Under the pieces are notes generated by a model that did no database searches, was not told the origin of the DNA, and saw nothing but the letters and a program-made list of their open reading frames with translations. Source: Streptomyces atratus (GTDB taxonomy: Bacteria; Actinomycetota; Actinomycetes; Streptomycetales; Streptomycetaceae). From it: a stretch of DNA of 64,000 nucleotides. Both the position numbers and the translations under genes were made by a program. Shown piece after piece: positions 1 through 7,961 of this stretch. Where the stretch lies: assembly GCF_014648655.1 (NCBI RefSeq), contig NZ_BMRN01000001.1, forward strand, positions 488,092 to 552,091. The letters are read 5' to 3'. The stretch's first letter is position 1, and the number at the start of each line of letters is the position of its first letter.

Positions 1-383
1 ACCGGCCGCGCGAAGCAGGCGAACCGATTGCGCTGCTTCTCCTCCGCCCACGCCATGGCGGCCGGATCGATCCGGTCGCTGACCAGGACGGGGAAGGACG
101 CGACGCCGGTCTGCATCCCGACGGGCAGGCCGCCCTTGTTCTTCTTGGCATACGCGAGCACCTGCGTGGTGAACGTGTCGATGACCGGCACGGTGACCTC
201 GGGCACGGCGGCGGCCACGGCGAACAGATGCAGATTGGTGGCCGCCCAGCGCATCCGGAAGTCGGCCCGCCGCCCGACGAGCACAGGGACCCCGGCCCAG
301 TCCTCCCAGCGCGGGGCACAGCCGTCGGCCGCCAGTCGGCTCTCGACCGCGGCCAGGTAGTTCCGTATCGACTCTTCACTCAT
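1..383 (-). CDS. hypothetical protein, 3' part outside the window
   Basis: A minus-strand reading frame opens with ATG at 383-381 and runs open to the left edge, so about 127 N-terminal residues are seen and the C-terminus is missing. The protein begins MSEESIRNYLAAVESRLAAD and contains a Trp-rich stretch (CAPRWEDWAG). Codon use is strongly G/C at the third position, which supports coding. There is no signal peptide or membrane segment in the visible part. I do not recognise the family. It reads away from, and is transcribed in the same direction as, the IPT/TIG genes to its right, with 141 bp between them that hold nothing I can name. Confidence 0.7.
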   Translation of the reverse strand, partial: MSEESIRNYLAAVESRLAADGCAPRWEDWAGVPVLVGRRADFRMRWAATNLHLFAVAAAVPEVTVPVIDTFTTQVLAYAKKNKGGLPVGMQTGVASFPVLVSDRIDPAAMAWAEEKQRNRFACFARP

Positions 384-524
384 GGCCGCGATTGTCCACG
401 GGCCGAGCTCCCCCGGAAACCCGCCGAACCGTTCGCCGGGCCGCCGCCGACCGGCCTGCCCGTCGAGCCGCTTCCCCGCCCACACACCGGCTGCCGTCTC
501 TCCTCAAGTCGTGTGCCGGAACAC

Positions 525-1832
525 TCAGATGCCGGGTGGGCCGAGTCGGGTGTAAGGAACGCCGACACTGGTGCCACCGGGGGTGACGACCCTGATGGTG
601 ACTGCGCCCGCCACGCCGGGCGGTGCCGTGGTTGTCAGCTGGGTGTCGGAGACCACGGTGAAGCCGACGGGCACGGCACCGAACAGTACTGCGGTGGCAT
701 ACGTCAGTCCGACGCCGGTGAGAGTCAACGTGCTTCCGCCTGCCAACGGCCCCTGATTGGGCGCCAGGCCGGAGACGACCGGGGCACCCAGATATAGGTA
801 GGCCACACCGTTGCTCGTGCCACCGGGCGTGGTGACGGTGACCGGGACGGAGCCGGCGACACCGGGCGGCGACACCGTTCTGATCTCCGTGGCCGAGAAA
901 ATGGTGTAAGGGGTCGCCGCCGTGGCACCGAAGCGAACCGCCGTGGCCTGGAGGAATTTCGCACCGGTCAGTGTCACGGGCATGCCACCGCCCACCGGCC
1001 CGGACCCGGCGGTGACGCCGCTGATCACCGGTGCGGCGAGGTAGTAGTAGGGGACGGCCTGGGTGCTGGTACCACCGGGCGTGGTGACCGTGACGGCAAC
1101 CGGACCCGGGCCGCCGACGGGGACAACGGCAGTCAGTTGGGTCGCCGAGACGAAGGTGAACGAACTCGCCGCGTTCGCCCCGAAGTGAACGGAGGTCGTT
1201 CCGGTGAAGCCGGTCCCGGACAAGGTGATGCTGTTCCCACCCACGAGTGGCCCCTGGGCCGGAGTCACACTGCTCAGAACCGGAACGGCGACATACGTAT
1301 AGGGGACCCCGGCGCTGGTGCCGCCCGGAGTGGTGATCGTGACGCCGACGGTGCCGAGGGACCCGGCGGGGGCGACCGCGGTGGCCTGCGTCGCGGAGAC
1401 GGCAAGGAACGCGGCGGCCACGGTACCGAAACGAACCGAGGTGGCGCCGGCGAAGCCGGTTCCGGTCAATGTGACCGTGTTCCCGCCTTCGACCGACCCC
1501 TGGTTGGGGACGACGGAACTGATCGCGGGCGTCGCGATCGTGTAAGTGAAGCCAACGCCGTTGCTGGTTCCGTCGGGCGTGGTCACCGTGATCTGTACGG
1601 TGCCCGCACCGGCCGGGGCGACCGTGGTGATCCCGGTCGCGGACACCACGGTGAACGAAGCGGAGGGAGTACCGCCGAAGGTGACCGCGGTCGCGCCGGT
1701 GAATCCGGTGCCGGTCAGCGTGACGACCGTTCCGGCGACCCCCGAGAAGGGGCTGTTCGTGGTGATTACGGGGGCCGCCGCGGCCGTCGACGGTTGCGTA
1801 GCGCGGGGCATCGCGCTGTCGGAGCTCTCCAA
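525..1832 (-). CDS. IPT/TIG repeat protein, five domains
   Basis: The 435-residue protein consists of a 20-residue Ser/Thr/Ala-rich head and five IPT/TIG immunoglobulin-like domains of about 83 residues each (from about 21, 104, 186, 270 and 353). Every domain repeats the pattern P-x-I-S-x-V-x-P-x-x-G, G-G-x-x-V-T-L-T-G-T-G-F, F-G, V-T-V-T-T-P-G-G-T-S-x-G-V-x-Y-x-Y. I chose the TTG start at 1832 because AGGAG lies seven bases upstream; ATG eight codons further in is the alternative. There is no signal peptide, transmembrane helix or sorting motif, which is odd for domains usually found on cell-surface proteins. The role is unknown; a structural or adhesive protein is an inference. It probably forms a pair with the three-domain gene to its right. 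Confidence 0.85.
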   Translation of the reverse strand: MESSDSAMPRATQPSTAAAAPVITTNSPFSGVAGTVVTLTGTGFTGATAVTFGGTPSASFTVVSATGITTVAPAGAGTVQITVTTPDGTSNGVGFTYTIATPAISSVVPNQGSVEGGNTVTLTGTGFAGATSVRFGTVAAAFLAVSATQATAVAPAGSLGTVGVTITTPGGTSAGVPYTYVAVPVLSSVTPAQGPLVGGNSITLSGTGFTGTTSVHFGANAASSFTFVSATQLTAVVPVGGPGPVAVTVTTPGGTSTQAVPYYYLAAPVISGVTAGSGPVGGGMPVTLTGAKFLQATAVRFGATAATPYTIFSATEIRTVSPPGVAGSVPVTVTTPGGTSNGVAYLYLGAPVVSGLAPNQGPLAGGSTLTLTGVGLTYATAVLFGAVPVGFTVVSDTQLTTTAPPGVAGAVTIRVVTPGGTSVGVPYTRLGPPGI

Positions 1833-1975
1833 AGCCGTTCTCCTGTCGGGTGATGTGATCCGCGGGATGTGATCGGGGCGTTGTGGACGGGACCCGGAGA
1901 TCGGAATGTGGTGATCGGGCGGGGCGCCGCCCGGACCTCCTGGCCGGGCGGCGATGAGCGAGTGGTGCCGAGTGG

Positions 1976-2001
1976 GTTGCCCGCCCGGCCGGGCGGGCAA
2001 C
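1976..2001. terminator. palindrome after the upstream IPT gene
   Basis: A perfect 26-bp palindrome (GTTGCCCGCCCGG and its exact complement) lies 93 bp after the stop of the 2094-2840 gene and before the start of the 525-1832 gene. No T-run follows, which is normal for GC-rich actinobacterial terminators. It may only partly separate the two IPT genes. Confidence 0.5.
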
Positions 2002-2093
2002 ATCCCGGACCGGGGCGGACGTCCTGCATCCGGAGGCGGTACCGGTGCCGGGTGCCCTTCCGCGTCGGCAGTCGGTGCCGCAGCCGTGACGGA

Positions 2094-2840
2094 TCAGATG
2101 CCGGGGCCTGTCACGTACGTGAAGGCGCCGACGTCCGTGGCTGTGCCCGCAGGGTTGGAGAGAGTGACGTCGACCGCACCGACGGTCCCGGGCGGGGTGA
2201 CTGCGGACACCGTCGTCGCGTTGATGACCGAGAACGGTGCCGGCACCGAGTCGAACGTGACCTGGGTCGTCGAGGTCAGGTTGGTGCCCGTGATGGTCAC
2301 CGCGGTTCCGCCGGACGCCGGTCCGGAAGCCGGAGTGATCCCGGTGATGGTCGGGGCGTCGATGTACGTGTACGACAGACCGTTGTTGGTGCCTCCGGCG
2401 GTCGTCACACTGACGCCCACCGGCCCGGCTGCCGCACCCGCGGGCACGACGACACTGATCTGGCTGTCCGACAGCACCGTCGGCGTGACGGTGTTGGCGC
2501 CGAATGTCACCCCCGTGGCGGTGGACAGGCCGGTGCCGCTGATGACGACGTTGTTGCCGCCCGCGGTGGCACCCGAGCTCACGCTCAGACCGGACTTGAA
2601 CGGGGCGCCGACATAGAAGAACGGGACCGGGTTGCTGGTTCCGCCCGGGGTGGTCACCGTCACGCCGACCGTGCCGGAGCCGGACGGCGAGACAGCGGTG
2701 ACCTGGGTGGGCGAAACGTTGGTGACGCCGGTCGCCGGCTTGGTACCGAAGAGCACAGCGGTGGTGCCCGTGAGGTTGGTTCCCGTGACGGTGACGGTGG
2801 TACCGCCACCGGTGGAGCCCTGGTTCGGACTGATTGGCAT
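2094..2840 (-). CDS. IPT/TIG repeat protein, three domains
   Basis: The 248-residue protein is made of three IPT/TIG domains (about 1-85, 86-166, 167-248) with the same G-G-x-x-V-x-V-T-G-T-x-L and V-T-T-P-G-G-T-S core as its neighbour at 525-1832, and both end in a G-P-x-G-I tail. The ATG at 2840 has GGAGG six bases upstream and starts directly inside the first domain, so there is no signal peptide at all; a longer frame from 2909 adds residues that do not resemble the family. The two genes look like products of repeat expansion. Function unknown; surface or scaffold protein is an inference from the fold. Confidence 0.85.
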   Translation of the reverse strand: MPISPNQGSTGGGTTVTVTGTNLTGTTAVLFGTKPATGVTNVSPTQVTAVSPSGSGTVGVTVTTPGGTSNPVPFFYVGAPFKSGLSVSSGATAGGNNVVISGTGLSTATGVTFGANTVTPTVLSDSQISVVVPAGAAAGPVGVSVTTAGGTNNGLSYTYIDAPTITGITPASGPASGGTAVTITGTNLTSTTQVTFDSVPAPFSVINATTVSAVTPPGTVGAVDVTLSNPAGTATDVGAFTYVTGPGI

Positions 2841-3745
2841 GGTCGTCCTCCGTGTGTGTGAACTGAACTCCGAAATAAGGGAGTTGACTCCGAGCCAGGT
2901 CCGGATCAAGACCCATGGCCATGGCTTGGAACACCGGGCCGCTGTCGGGCCCGGCCGTCCTCGCGCAGGGTGCTCGGAGCCGTGATGAGCCGTGTCGCGG
3001 GCCGCCGGCCCCGGACGCCGCGGCCGGCGGCCACGCTCGTGGCCCAGATGACGAGGTACTCGGTGTGCGCGGATGACTCGCGCACCGCTCCCTTGCAGAG
3101 GCCGGGGGCCGTCGCACCAACCCCTGCCGCTACCTGGCAGGGGCGACTGGTCGGATCCAAGTCCTCTACGGGGGCGCCCATCGCGGCCATCCGGAGCAAA
3201 CGATGCCGAGGTCCGTCACACATCGACGGTCGGCGAACAGAACGGTTCCGCGCTCCCCCGGAGAGGGATGGGCGGCCCACCGGTTCGATGACCCAAGTGA
3301 CCCATACGAATGAAATATGACACAAGCATCTTGACGAATAGCCACCTGAACGGACGAGCGCACAGGGGCGGATCGATCGGCACGCCGGGGAGAGTCGAAT
3401 CCGCCGCCTCTCCCACCACGCGCCCCCCAGAAACCACCACGCAACTGACCCGTTCCCGGCAACGGACGCACCCGGCGCGGAACCAGGGAAGGGGCCGTCT
3501 CCTGGCGGAGCGCTCGGGATCCTGCCGTTCCCACCCTTGCCGGATTTGCCGGGGCCGGTGTGGACCCACGCTTTGCAAGCCCGCCTCGCCGGCGCTCATG
3601 CCGCCGCCCGAGCCGGTTATGTGGGCCGTCGGTGGCAAAGCAGCCCGCGCCCGCTTGCGCCTGCCGTCGGGCTCCCACACCGCGCTGAACAATCACCCTG
3701 GTCAGGACGTACGGACGCGTCTCAGCAGACTGAGGGGAACGACCG
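2841..3745. other. 905-bp gap with two inverted repeats, no gene seen
   Basis: No frame in this stretch has convincing codon bias. Two structures stand out: AACTCC/GGAGTT around an 8-nt loop at 2866-2885, just upstream of the IPT gene, and a hairpin CCCCTGCC-gctacct-GGCAGGGG at 3121-3143 that could be extended by a GTCG/CGAC outer stem. A locally AT-rich patch lies around 3298-3345. The right end carries the ribosome site GAGGGG of the carbonic anhydrase gene. Confidence 0.4.
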
Positions 3746-4480
3746 ATGGACAGAGCGGGACATCCGGATCGCAGAACTCTGCTCGCCGGCGGACTCGTGG
3801 TCGCCTCGGTCGCGCTTGCGGGATGCTCATCGACGAGCGCCACCCCATTGACGACCAGCACTTCGCCAAAAGCGCGGCCGACCACGCCCGCCGCGGCATT
3901 CACGAGACTGATGGACGGCAACAAGCGCTGGGTGAGCGGAGACCTCCAACACCCCGACCGGGATCCGAACCGGCGCCAGTTCGTTGCCCAGCAGCAGGAA
4001 CCCTTCGGGGCGATCCTTTCGTGCATCGACTCCCGGGTGCCGCCTGAACTCCTCTTCGACACCGGGCTGGGTGACCTGTACGTGATGCGCACGGGCGGGG
4101 AGGCGGTCGGCCCGGTGGTCACGGGTTCCGTTGAGTACGGGCCCATGACGAGTGGCACTCCGCTCGTCGTGGTCCTCGGGCACCAGCGTTGCGGTGCCGT
4201 CGAAGCGGCGTACAACTCCATCCGTGACGGCAAACCGCTGCCCGGCAACCTGGAGGCGATCTCCAAGGCTCTGCGGCCGGCGTACGAGCAGGCCGTCCGG
4301 GAGGGCGGTGCCGACCCGGTCGAGACCATGGCCCGCGCCCAGGTCGAGCTGACCGCGGCCGACCTGCGCTCCAACCAGGACCTGGCCCCACTCGTGGGGC
4401 AGGGCGCCCTTGCCGTGGTCGGCGCCTACTATTCGCTCGACACCGGCAAGGTGGAAGTCCTGGCCGGCGCGCCTTCCTGA
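3746..4480 (+). CDS. beta-carbonic anhydrase, probably Tat-exported lipoprotein
   Basis: The 244-residue protein interconverts CO2 and bicarbonate. Residues 1-30 form a signal with twin arginines (9-10), a hydrophobic core and a lipobox LAGC with Cys27, predicting Tat export and lipid anchoring outside the membrane. A Ser/Thr/Pro linker follows to about 48. The beta-class zinc site is complete: Cys93-x-Asp95-x-Arg97 (SCIDSR) and His146-x-x-Cys149 (GHQRCG). The length fits the family. The ATG has GAGGGG eight bases upstream. The extracellular location is inferred from the signal; most bacterial beta-class enzymes are cytoplasmic. It appears monocistronic. Confidence 0.93.
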   Translation: MDRAGHPDRRTLLAGGLVVASVALAGCSSTSATPLTTSTSPKARPTTPAAAFTRLMDGNKRWVSGDLQHPDRDPNRRQFVAQQQEPFGAILSCIDSRVPPELLFDTGLGDLYVMRTGGEAVGPVVTGSVEYGPMTSGTPLVVVLGHQRCGAVEAAYNSIRDGKPLPGNLEAISKALRPAYEQAVREGGADPVETMARAQVELTAADLRSNQDLAPLVGQGALAVVGAYYSLDTGKVEVLAGAPS

Positions 4481-4659
4481 CCGGCCGGACGAGGCGGACG
4501 TGCGTGGTCAGGCCGGTGAGGACGCGCACGGCCGCACACCCCAGGGCCGGTACACGCCCATGTGTCCGCGGGGGCAGGCACTCGGCATGCTGCACGGAGT
4601 GGCAAACCGTGCCCCGGAGCATCGATCCGACCCGCGAAAACGGGTTTCCGTGCGGCCGC

Positions 4660-4680
4660 ATCCAGCACCGATCCAGCACG
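4660..4680 (+). repeat. 21-bp direct repeat, left copy
   Basis: Two ATCCAGCAC units separated by two bases and followed by G. The same arrangement recurs at 6603-6623 with one mismatch. Two further ATCCAGCAC units follow at 4691-4699 and 4700-4708. Confidence 0.7.
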
Positions 4681-4734
4681 ATCGGAGTCCATCCAGCACA
4701 TCCAGCACCGACCGCGACAACAAAGCCTCTCACG

Positions 4735-4770
4735 TTGTGTACACATGGGACACTCGGTACACTTGAAGAC
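4735..4770 (+). promoter_or_regulatory. toxin-antitoxin promoter with operator
   Basis: TTGTGT (4735-4740), a 17-bp spacer and TACACT (4758-4763) form a good sigma-70-type promoter whose expected start point is the A of the antitoxin ATG, so the mRNA should be leaderless. The -35 box lies in a perfect palindrome TGTGTACACA (4736-4745), and GGTACACT at the -10 is a second half-site, as expected for autorepression by a Phd/YefM-type antitoxin. Confidence 0.65.
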
Positions 4771-5040
4771 ATGACGCACCCACTGCCCATAGAGTCCATC
4801 CGCGACGTGCGCGCACACCTGGCCGAGGTCGTGGAGCGTGCTGATCGCGACGACGTGCCCACGGTGATCACACGCCGAGGCAAGGAAGTCGCCGCGGTGG
4901 TGTCCATCGAGACCCTGCGCAAGTACCAGGAATGGGAAGAGCGCGAGATCAATCAGATCATCGACGAGCGAATGGCGAACCCCGCGGTCGGCATTCCCCT
5001 CGAGGACATCATGAGGGAGACCCTGGCGCGCAGTGAGTGA
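4771..5040 (+). CDS. Phd/YefM-family antitoxin
   Basis: The 89-residue protein begins MTHPLPIESIRDVRAHLAEV and contains the Phd/YefM core: an N-terminal dimerisation and DNA-binding domain with V-x-T-R-R-G-K-x-V-A-A-V-V-S (about 31-47), then a charged helical tail (about 48-89) that would wrap the toxin. The ATG is preceded by a -10 box seven bases upstream rather than a ribosome site. Its stop overlaps the start of the toxin gene by eight bases, a typical translationally coupled type II pair. It should neutralise the toxin and repress its own promoter. Confidence 0.9.
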   Translation: MTHPLPIESIRDVRAHLAEVVERADRDDVPTVITRRGKEVAAVVSIETLRKYQEWEEREINQIIDERMANPAVGIPLEDIMRETLARSE

Positions 5041-5296
5041 GTACCGCACCGTCTTCCGACCCGAGGCCCAAGCGGAGCTGCGAAAGATTCCCCGCGACGT
5101 GGCACTCCGCATTCTGGCAAAGCTGACCGAGCTGGAAAGGGATCCACTCGGCTTCAGCACCACCGCACTCGTCTCTCAGCCCGATCGCCGTCGCCTACGC
5201 GTGGGTGACTACCGCATCGTCTACACGATCGACAACGGAGAGCTGGTGGTGTGGGTTGTGCACGTCGGGCATCGCTCCACCATCTATGACACCTGA
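5033..5296 (+). CDS. RelE/ParE-family toxin
   Basis: The 87-residue protein begins at GTG 5033 inside the end of the antitoxin gene. It has the RelE/ParE pattern: an N-terminal Y-R-T-V-F-R-P-E-A strand and helix pair with L-R-K-I-P, a central R-R-L-R-V-G-D-Y-R-I-V-Y core (about 52-65), and a terminal V-H-V-G-H-R. By analogy to RelE it would be a ribosome-dependent mRNA interferase, though a ParE-like gyrase target cannot be excluded from sequence alone. The basic residues of the RLRVGDYR core are intact, so the toxin looks functional. Confidence 0.9.
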   Translation: MSEYRTVFRPEAQAELRKIPRDVALRILAKLTELERDPLGFSTTALVSQPDRRRLRVGDYRIVYTIDNGELVVWVVHVGHRSTIYDT

Positions 5297-5400
5297 TCCC
5301 GCGCCAGGAATACCTGGCCGGTCAGAATCCGCTGGAGGCAGCGCACCACTGGCCGGGCCGGCCGCGCCGGGTTGTCAGTAGCGCCTGCTTTCATGGCGCC

Positions 5401-6588
5401 ATGAGCACTGTGCACGAGACCGCCGTCCTCCTCCCCAACCCCACCGAACTCCGCTCCCACCTCAGCGCGTTGGCCATTCTGGACGCCACGATCGGCGGCG
5501 ATCCGCAGTTCTGCTGCTACACCTTCGACACGACTTGGGGCCCCGGCGAAGAGGCAGCCCTGGTGGAGAACGGCTCGGGGGACGACTTCTCCGTCCTCTT
5601 CACCCCGGCCGGCGTGCTCATACGCGGCTTCGACCACGAGTCGGAGATGAGCCCGTACGCGACGGACGGCGAGCAGGTCTGGCCGGGCGTCATCGACGAA
5701 GTCCCCGCCACTCTGCGTCAACTCCTGGATGAACCCGCCTTCCATGACGAGGGCATCGACGCCCCTCGGGTCACCACCTGCCTGTGGCGGGAGACCGGCG
5801 ACACGGCCTGGCGCGCCGGCTCCGCCATCGCCTTCCCGCCCGGCAGCGAGGACCCCGACGGCTCCGGTTTCCTCTTCCACCTGCTCACCGACCGCTCCCC
5901 CGAGGCGGTCCAGGCCCACTTCGAGGACTACTACGAGCGCCCCATCCCCCTCGACGCCGTCCGCCACGTCCTCTCCGGCCGTCCCCTCACTCCTGCGATC
6001 ACCGCAGCCCTCAACCCGGCCGCACTTTCGGACAACGCCCTGCTCCGCAGGATCGCCACGCATCCCGAGGCCGCTTCCTACCTGGCCTGCGACGGCGAGT
6101 TCGACCTGGCCCGCACCGACCCGGTCGAGCCGATCTCCCTGCCCAACGGCCTCCCGGTGGAGCCCATCGCCAGCTGCAACGCGGGCGGCACCCACTACCT
6201 CTGCGGCCCGGCCGCCCTCGGCGGCTCCCGCCCAGTCCTCTACACAGACTCCGAAGGCCGGGCCTCTCTGATCGCCGAGTCCCTCGCCGAGGCCTTGGCC
6301 CTCGTCGTCGTCCTCCCGTCCTGGCACGACGCCCTGGCCGGCTTCCGACCCCCGGCCCTCAACTCCGACCACCTCGACGACCACCCGGACCACCCCGCGG
6401 TCCGTGACCGTCTCCTCGCCGCCCTGGGACTCCCCCCGGCCACTGAACGGGAAGTCCTGGACCGCCTCCTCACCACCGCCGCCCGTACCGTGCCTGACGG
6501 CTTCCTCCCGCGCTGCCCCGATGAGGAGGACTCCTCCTTCCAGCCAATGCTCACCCAGAGCCCGGCGACGACCTCAACCCGCAGGTGA
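5401..6588 (+). CDS. hypothetical protein, 395 residues
   Basis: This frame has clear coding bias and starts at ATG 5401. The sequence is acidic, with no signal peptide and no membrane segments. Residues about 255-300 carry a G-G-T-H-Y-L-C-G motif followed by V-L-Y-T-D-S-E-G-R-A-S-L-I-A-E-S-L, which recalls the end of SMI1/KNR4 (SUKH) immunity-type proteins, but the match is by eye only. I do not recognise a named family. It follows the toxin gene by 104 bp and is bounded on the right by a strong terminator and by the right copy of the 21-bp repeat, so it may belong to the same small accessory unit as the toxin-antitoxin pair. Confidence 0.7.
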   Translation: MSTVHETAVLLPNPTELRSHLSALAILDATIGGDPQFCCYTFDTTWGPGEEAALVENGSGDDFSVLFTPAGVLIRGFDHESEMSPYATDGEQVWPGVIDEVPATLRQLLDEPAFHDEGIDAPRVTTCLWRETGDTAWRAGSAIAFPPGSEDPDGSGFLFHLLTDRSPEAVQAHFEDYYERPIPLDAVRHVLSGRPLTPAITAALNPAALSDNALLRRIATHPEAASYLACDGEFDLARTDPVEPISLPNGLPVEPIASCNAGGTHYLCGPAALGGSRPVLYTDSEGRASLIAESLAEALALVVVLPSWHDALAGFRPPALNSDHLDDHPDHPAVRDRLLAALGLPPATEREVLDRLLTTAARTVPDGFLPRCPDEEDSSFQPMLTQSPATTSTRR

Positions 6589-6602
6589 CGGCACGTCAGA
6601 AG

Positions 6603-6623
6603 ATCCAGCACCCATCCAGCACG
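6603..6623 (+). repeat. 21-bp direct repeat, right copy
   Basis: Two ATCCAGCAC units separated by two bases and followed by G, matching 20 of 21 positions of the copy at 4660-4680. It lies between the stop of the 5401-6588 gene and its terminator. Confidence 0.7.
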
Positions 6624-6629
6624 GGAACT

Positions 6630-6667
6630 GGCAAGGGGTCGGCTCCCGAAAGAGTCGACCCCTTGCC
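6630..6667. terminator. hairpin terminator
   Basis: GGCAAGGGGTCG at 6630-6641 pairs perfectly with CGACCCCTTGCC at 6656-6667 around a 14-nt loop. It terminates the 5401-6588 gene and could work in both directions. Confidence 0.8.
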
Positions 6668-6715
6668 ACCTGCAAACTTGACGAGTTACCTAGCTCACAG
6701 CAACGATCCGCTCAC

Positions 6716-6729
6716 ACGTTGAAGCGGAA
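6716..6729 (-). repeat. putative distal att core, copy of the ychF 3' end
   Basis: The 14 bases ACGTTGAAGCGGAA are identical and in the same orientation to 15311-15324 in the 3' end of ychF. On the minus strand they read F-R-F-N-V and are followed by a stop (TGA, 6714-6712), exactly like the YchF C-terminus. This is what the displaced original gene end would look like after integration of an element into ychF. Confidence 0.5.
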
Positions 6730-6907
6730 TGTCTGCGAGCCGATCCCGACCTGCGGCGGAGCCGCCCTCAAGCCTCTGACCAGGCACGTCGCCGTCTGGT
6801 TGCGTTGGCATCCGACGGGTGTCTACGAGCCTTCTGGGGACTGGCGGACCCTCCGCTGGCCTGGAAATGCATGGCACCGGAACCGGAAGGCCGACGAGAC
6901 TGCACAG

Positions 6908-7332
6908 GTGAGCCGCCGCTGCCCCTGTCCTGCTGCGGGCATCTCGTACTGGACGAGATACCCGGCTCGTACACGATCTGCCCCGTCTGCTTCTGGGAGG
7001 ACGACGGGGTCCAGTTCCGCTGGCCGACCATGACCGGCGGGGCGAACAAGATCTCCCTGATCGAGGCCCAACGCAACTACCAGAACTTCGGCGCCTGCGA
7101 CGAGCACGACCGCCGCTTCGTCTGGCCTCCGGCAGCAGACGAGCCGCTCGATCCGGCATGGCGCCCAATCGACCTCGCGCGAGACTCCTTCGAGGTATGG
7201 GGAACGGAGGACTGGGCCCCGTGGCCGGCGGACCTCTCCGTCCTCTGCTGGTGGCTTCCCACCGGATCGGTTCCGACGCCATCACCGCCATCGTCGACGG
7301 GCTCCCATCCCTGGGCGGCTTCGGGCAGCTGA
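6908..7332 (+). pseudogene. CPCC-type cysteine-rich protein, frame-damaged
   Basis: The body of this frame is a clear Cys-rich CPCC-family protein: C-C-G-H-L-V-L-D-E, P-G-S-Y-T-I-C-P-V-C-F-W-E-D-D-G, G-G-A-N-K-I-S-L-I-E-A-Q-R-N-Y and D-E-P-L-D-P-A-W-R-P-I-D. The family normally starts with a C-P-C-C motif; here GTG 6908 reads S-R-R-C-P-C-P in one frame and the rest continues in another, which one lost base near 6930 would explain. The C-terminus also departs from the family after C-W-W. With the broken HEAT gene that follows, this looks like a decaying pair. Function of the family is unknown. Confidence 0.65.
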
Positions 7333-7917
7333 CCGCCATCGAGGTCTTCGAGGAGGTGGGAGATCCCCGCTGCGGTCCTGCCCTCATCGGACTGCTGGAC
7401 AGCGACAACCCGACCGTCCGTGAATGGGCAGCCATGGCGCTGGCGAACCTGGAGATCGACGGCGCCATCGAGCCCCTGCGCCGCGCCCACCGCGCCTGCC
7501 TGCGACGCACGACCCCACCCGACTGGACCGAGCCCAGCGGCATTCGCTGGGCTCTGACCGAACTCGGCGACTGCAGCCCTGTCGTCCCGCCGCTCACCGC
7601 GCGCCTGCGCGCCACCGCAGCGGACGACGCCCCCGGCTGGCCCTCGGCCCACTTCACCGAGATCATCAACGACCTCGCCGACCACGCCCAGGTGATCCTC
7701 TACTCCCAGTTCTGGCAGGTGGACGCCGGTCGCACGTACGGCATCTCGGACACCGGCCTGGACTGGCAACTCGACTGGACTGCGCCTGTCCTGGGCGCAC
7801 CTGGCCGAAGAGGCTCGCACGTGGTCCCTGCTGGAAGCCTCCGAGGCCCCCGTTGGCGACATCATCTTCGTCGCCCCCACCTGGATCGACCGTACCGACC
7901 TACGCCCAGAGAGGTGA
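7251..7917 (+). pseudogene. HEAT-repeat protein, frame-damaged near the 3' end
   Basis: From V-A-S-H-R-I-G-S-D onward the frame encodes HEAT-like helical repeats (E-V-G-D-P-R-C-G-P-A-L-I-G-L-L-D-S-D-N-P-T-V-R-E-W-A-A-M-A-L-A-N-L). No ribosome site precedes the GTG at 7251, which lies inside the CPCC frame. Near 7790 the reading frame must shift by one base: the expected ending S-W-A-H-L-A-E-E-A-R-T-W and W-I-D-R-T-D-L, closing with TGA at 7915-7917, is found in another frame. HEAT repeats mediate protein contacts; no specific role can be given. One inserted base explains the break. Confidence 0.65.
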
Positions 7918-7961
7918 CCGCTGCCGCTCCAGTCTCACAATCTACAGCTGGATTACCAGGC

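Noticed and set aside
376..3120. 914-residue minus-strand frame across both IPT genes
   Set aside because: Arg/His-rich shadow frame; the IPT/TIG repeats in the other frame explain the sequence.
2906..3325. 139-residue minus-strand frame as a gene
   Set aside because: No ribosome site, no family motif and weak codon bias.
6712..6834. Short minus-strand frame ending S-Q-T-F-R-F-N-V as a real gene end
   Set aside because: Only about 40 codons before an in-frame stop and no start signal; better explained by the att-like repeat, though a truncated unrelated gene remains possible.
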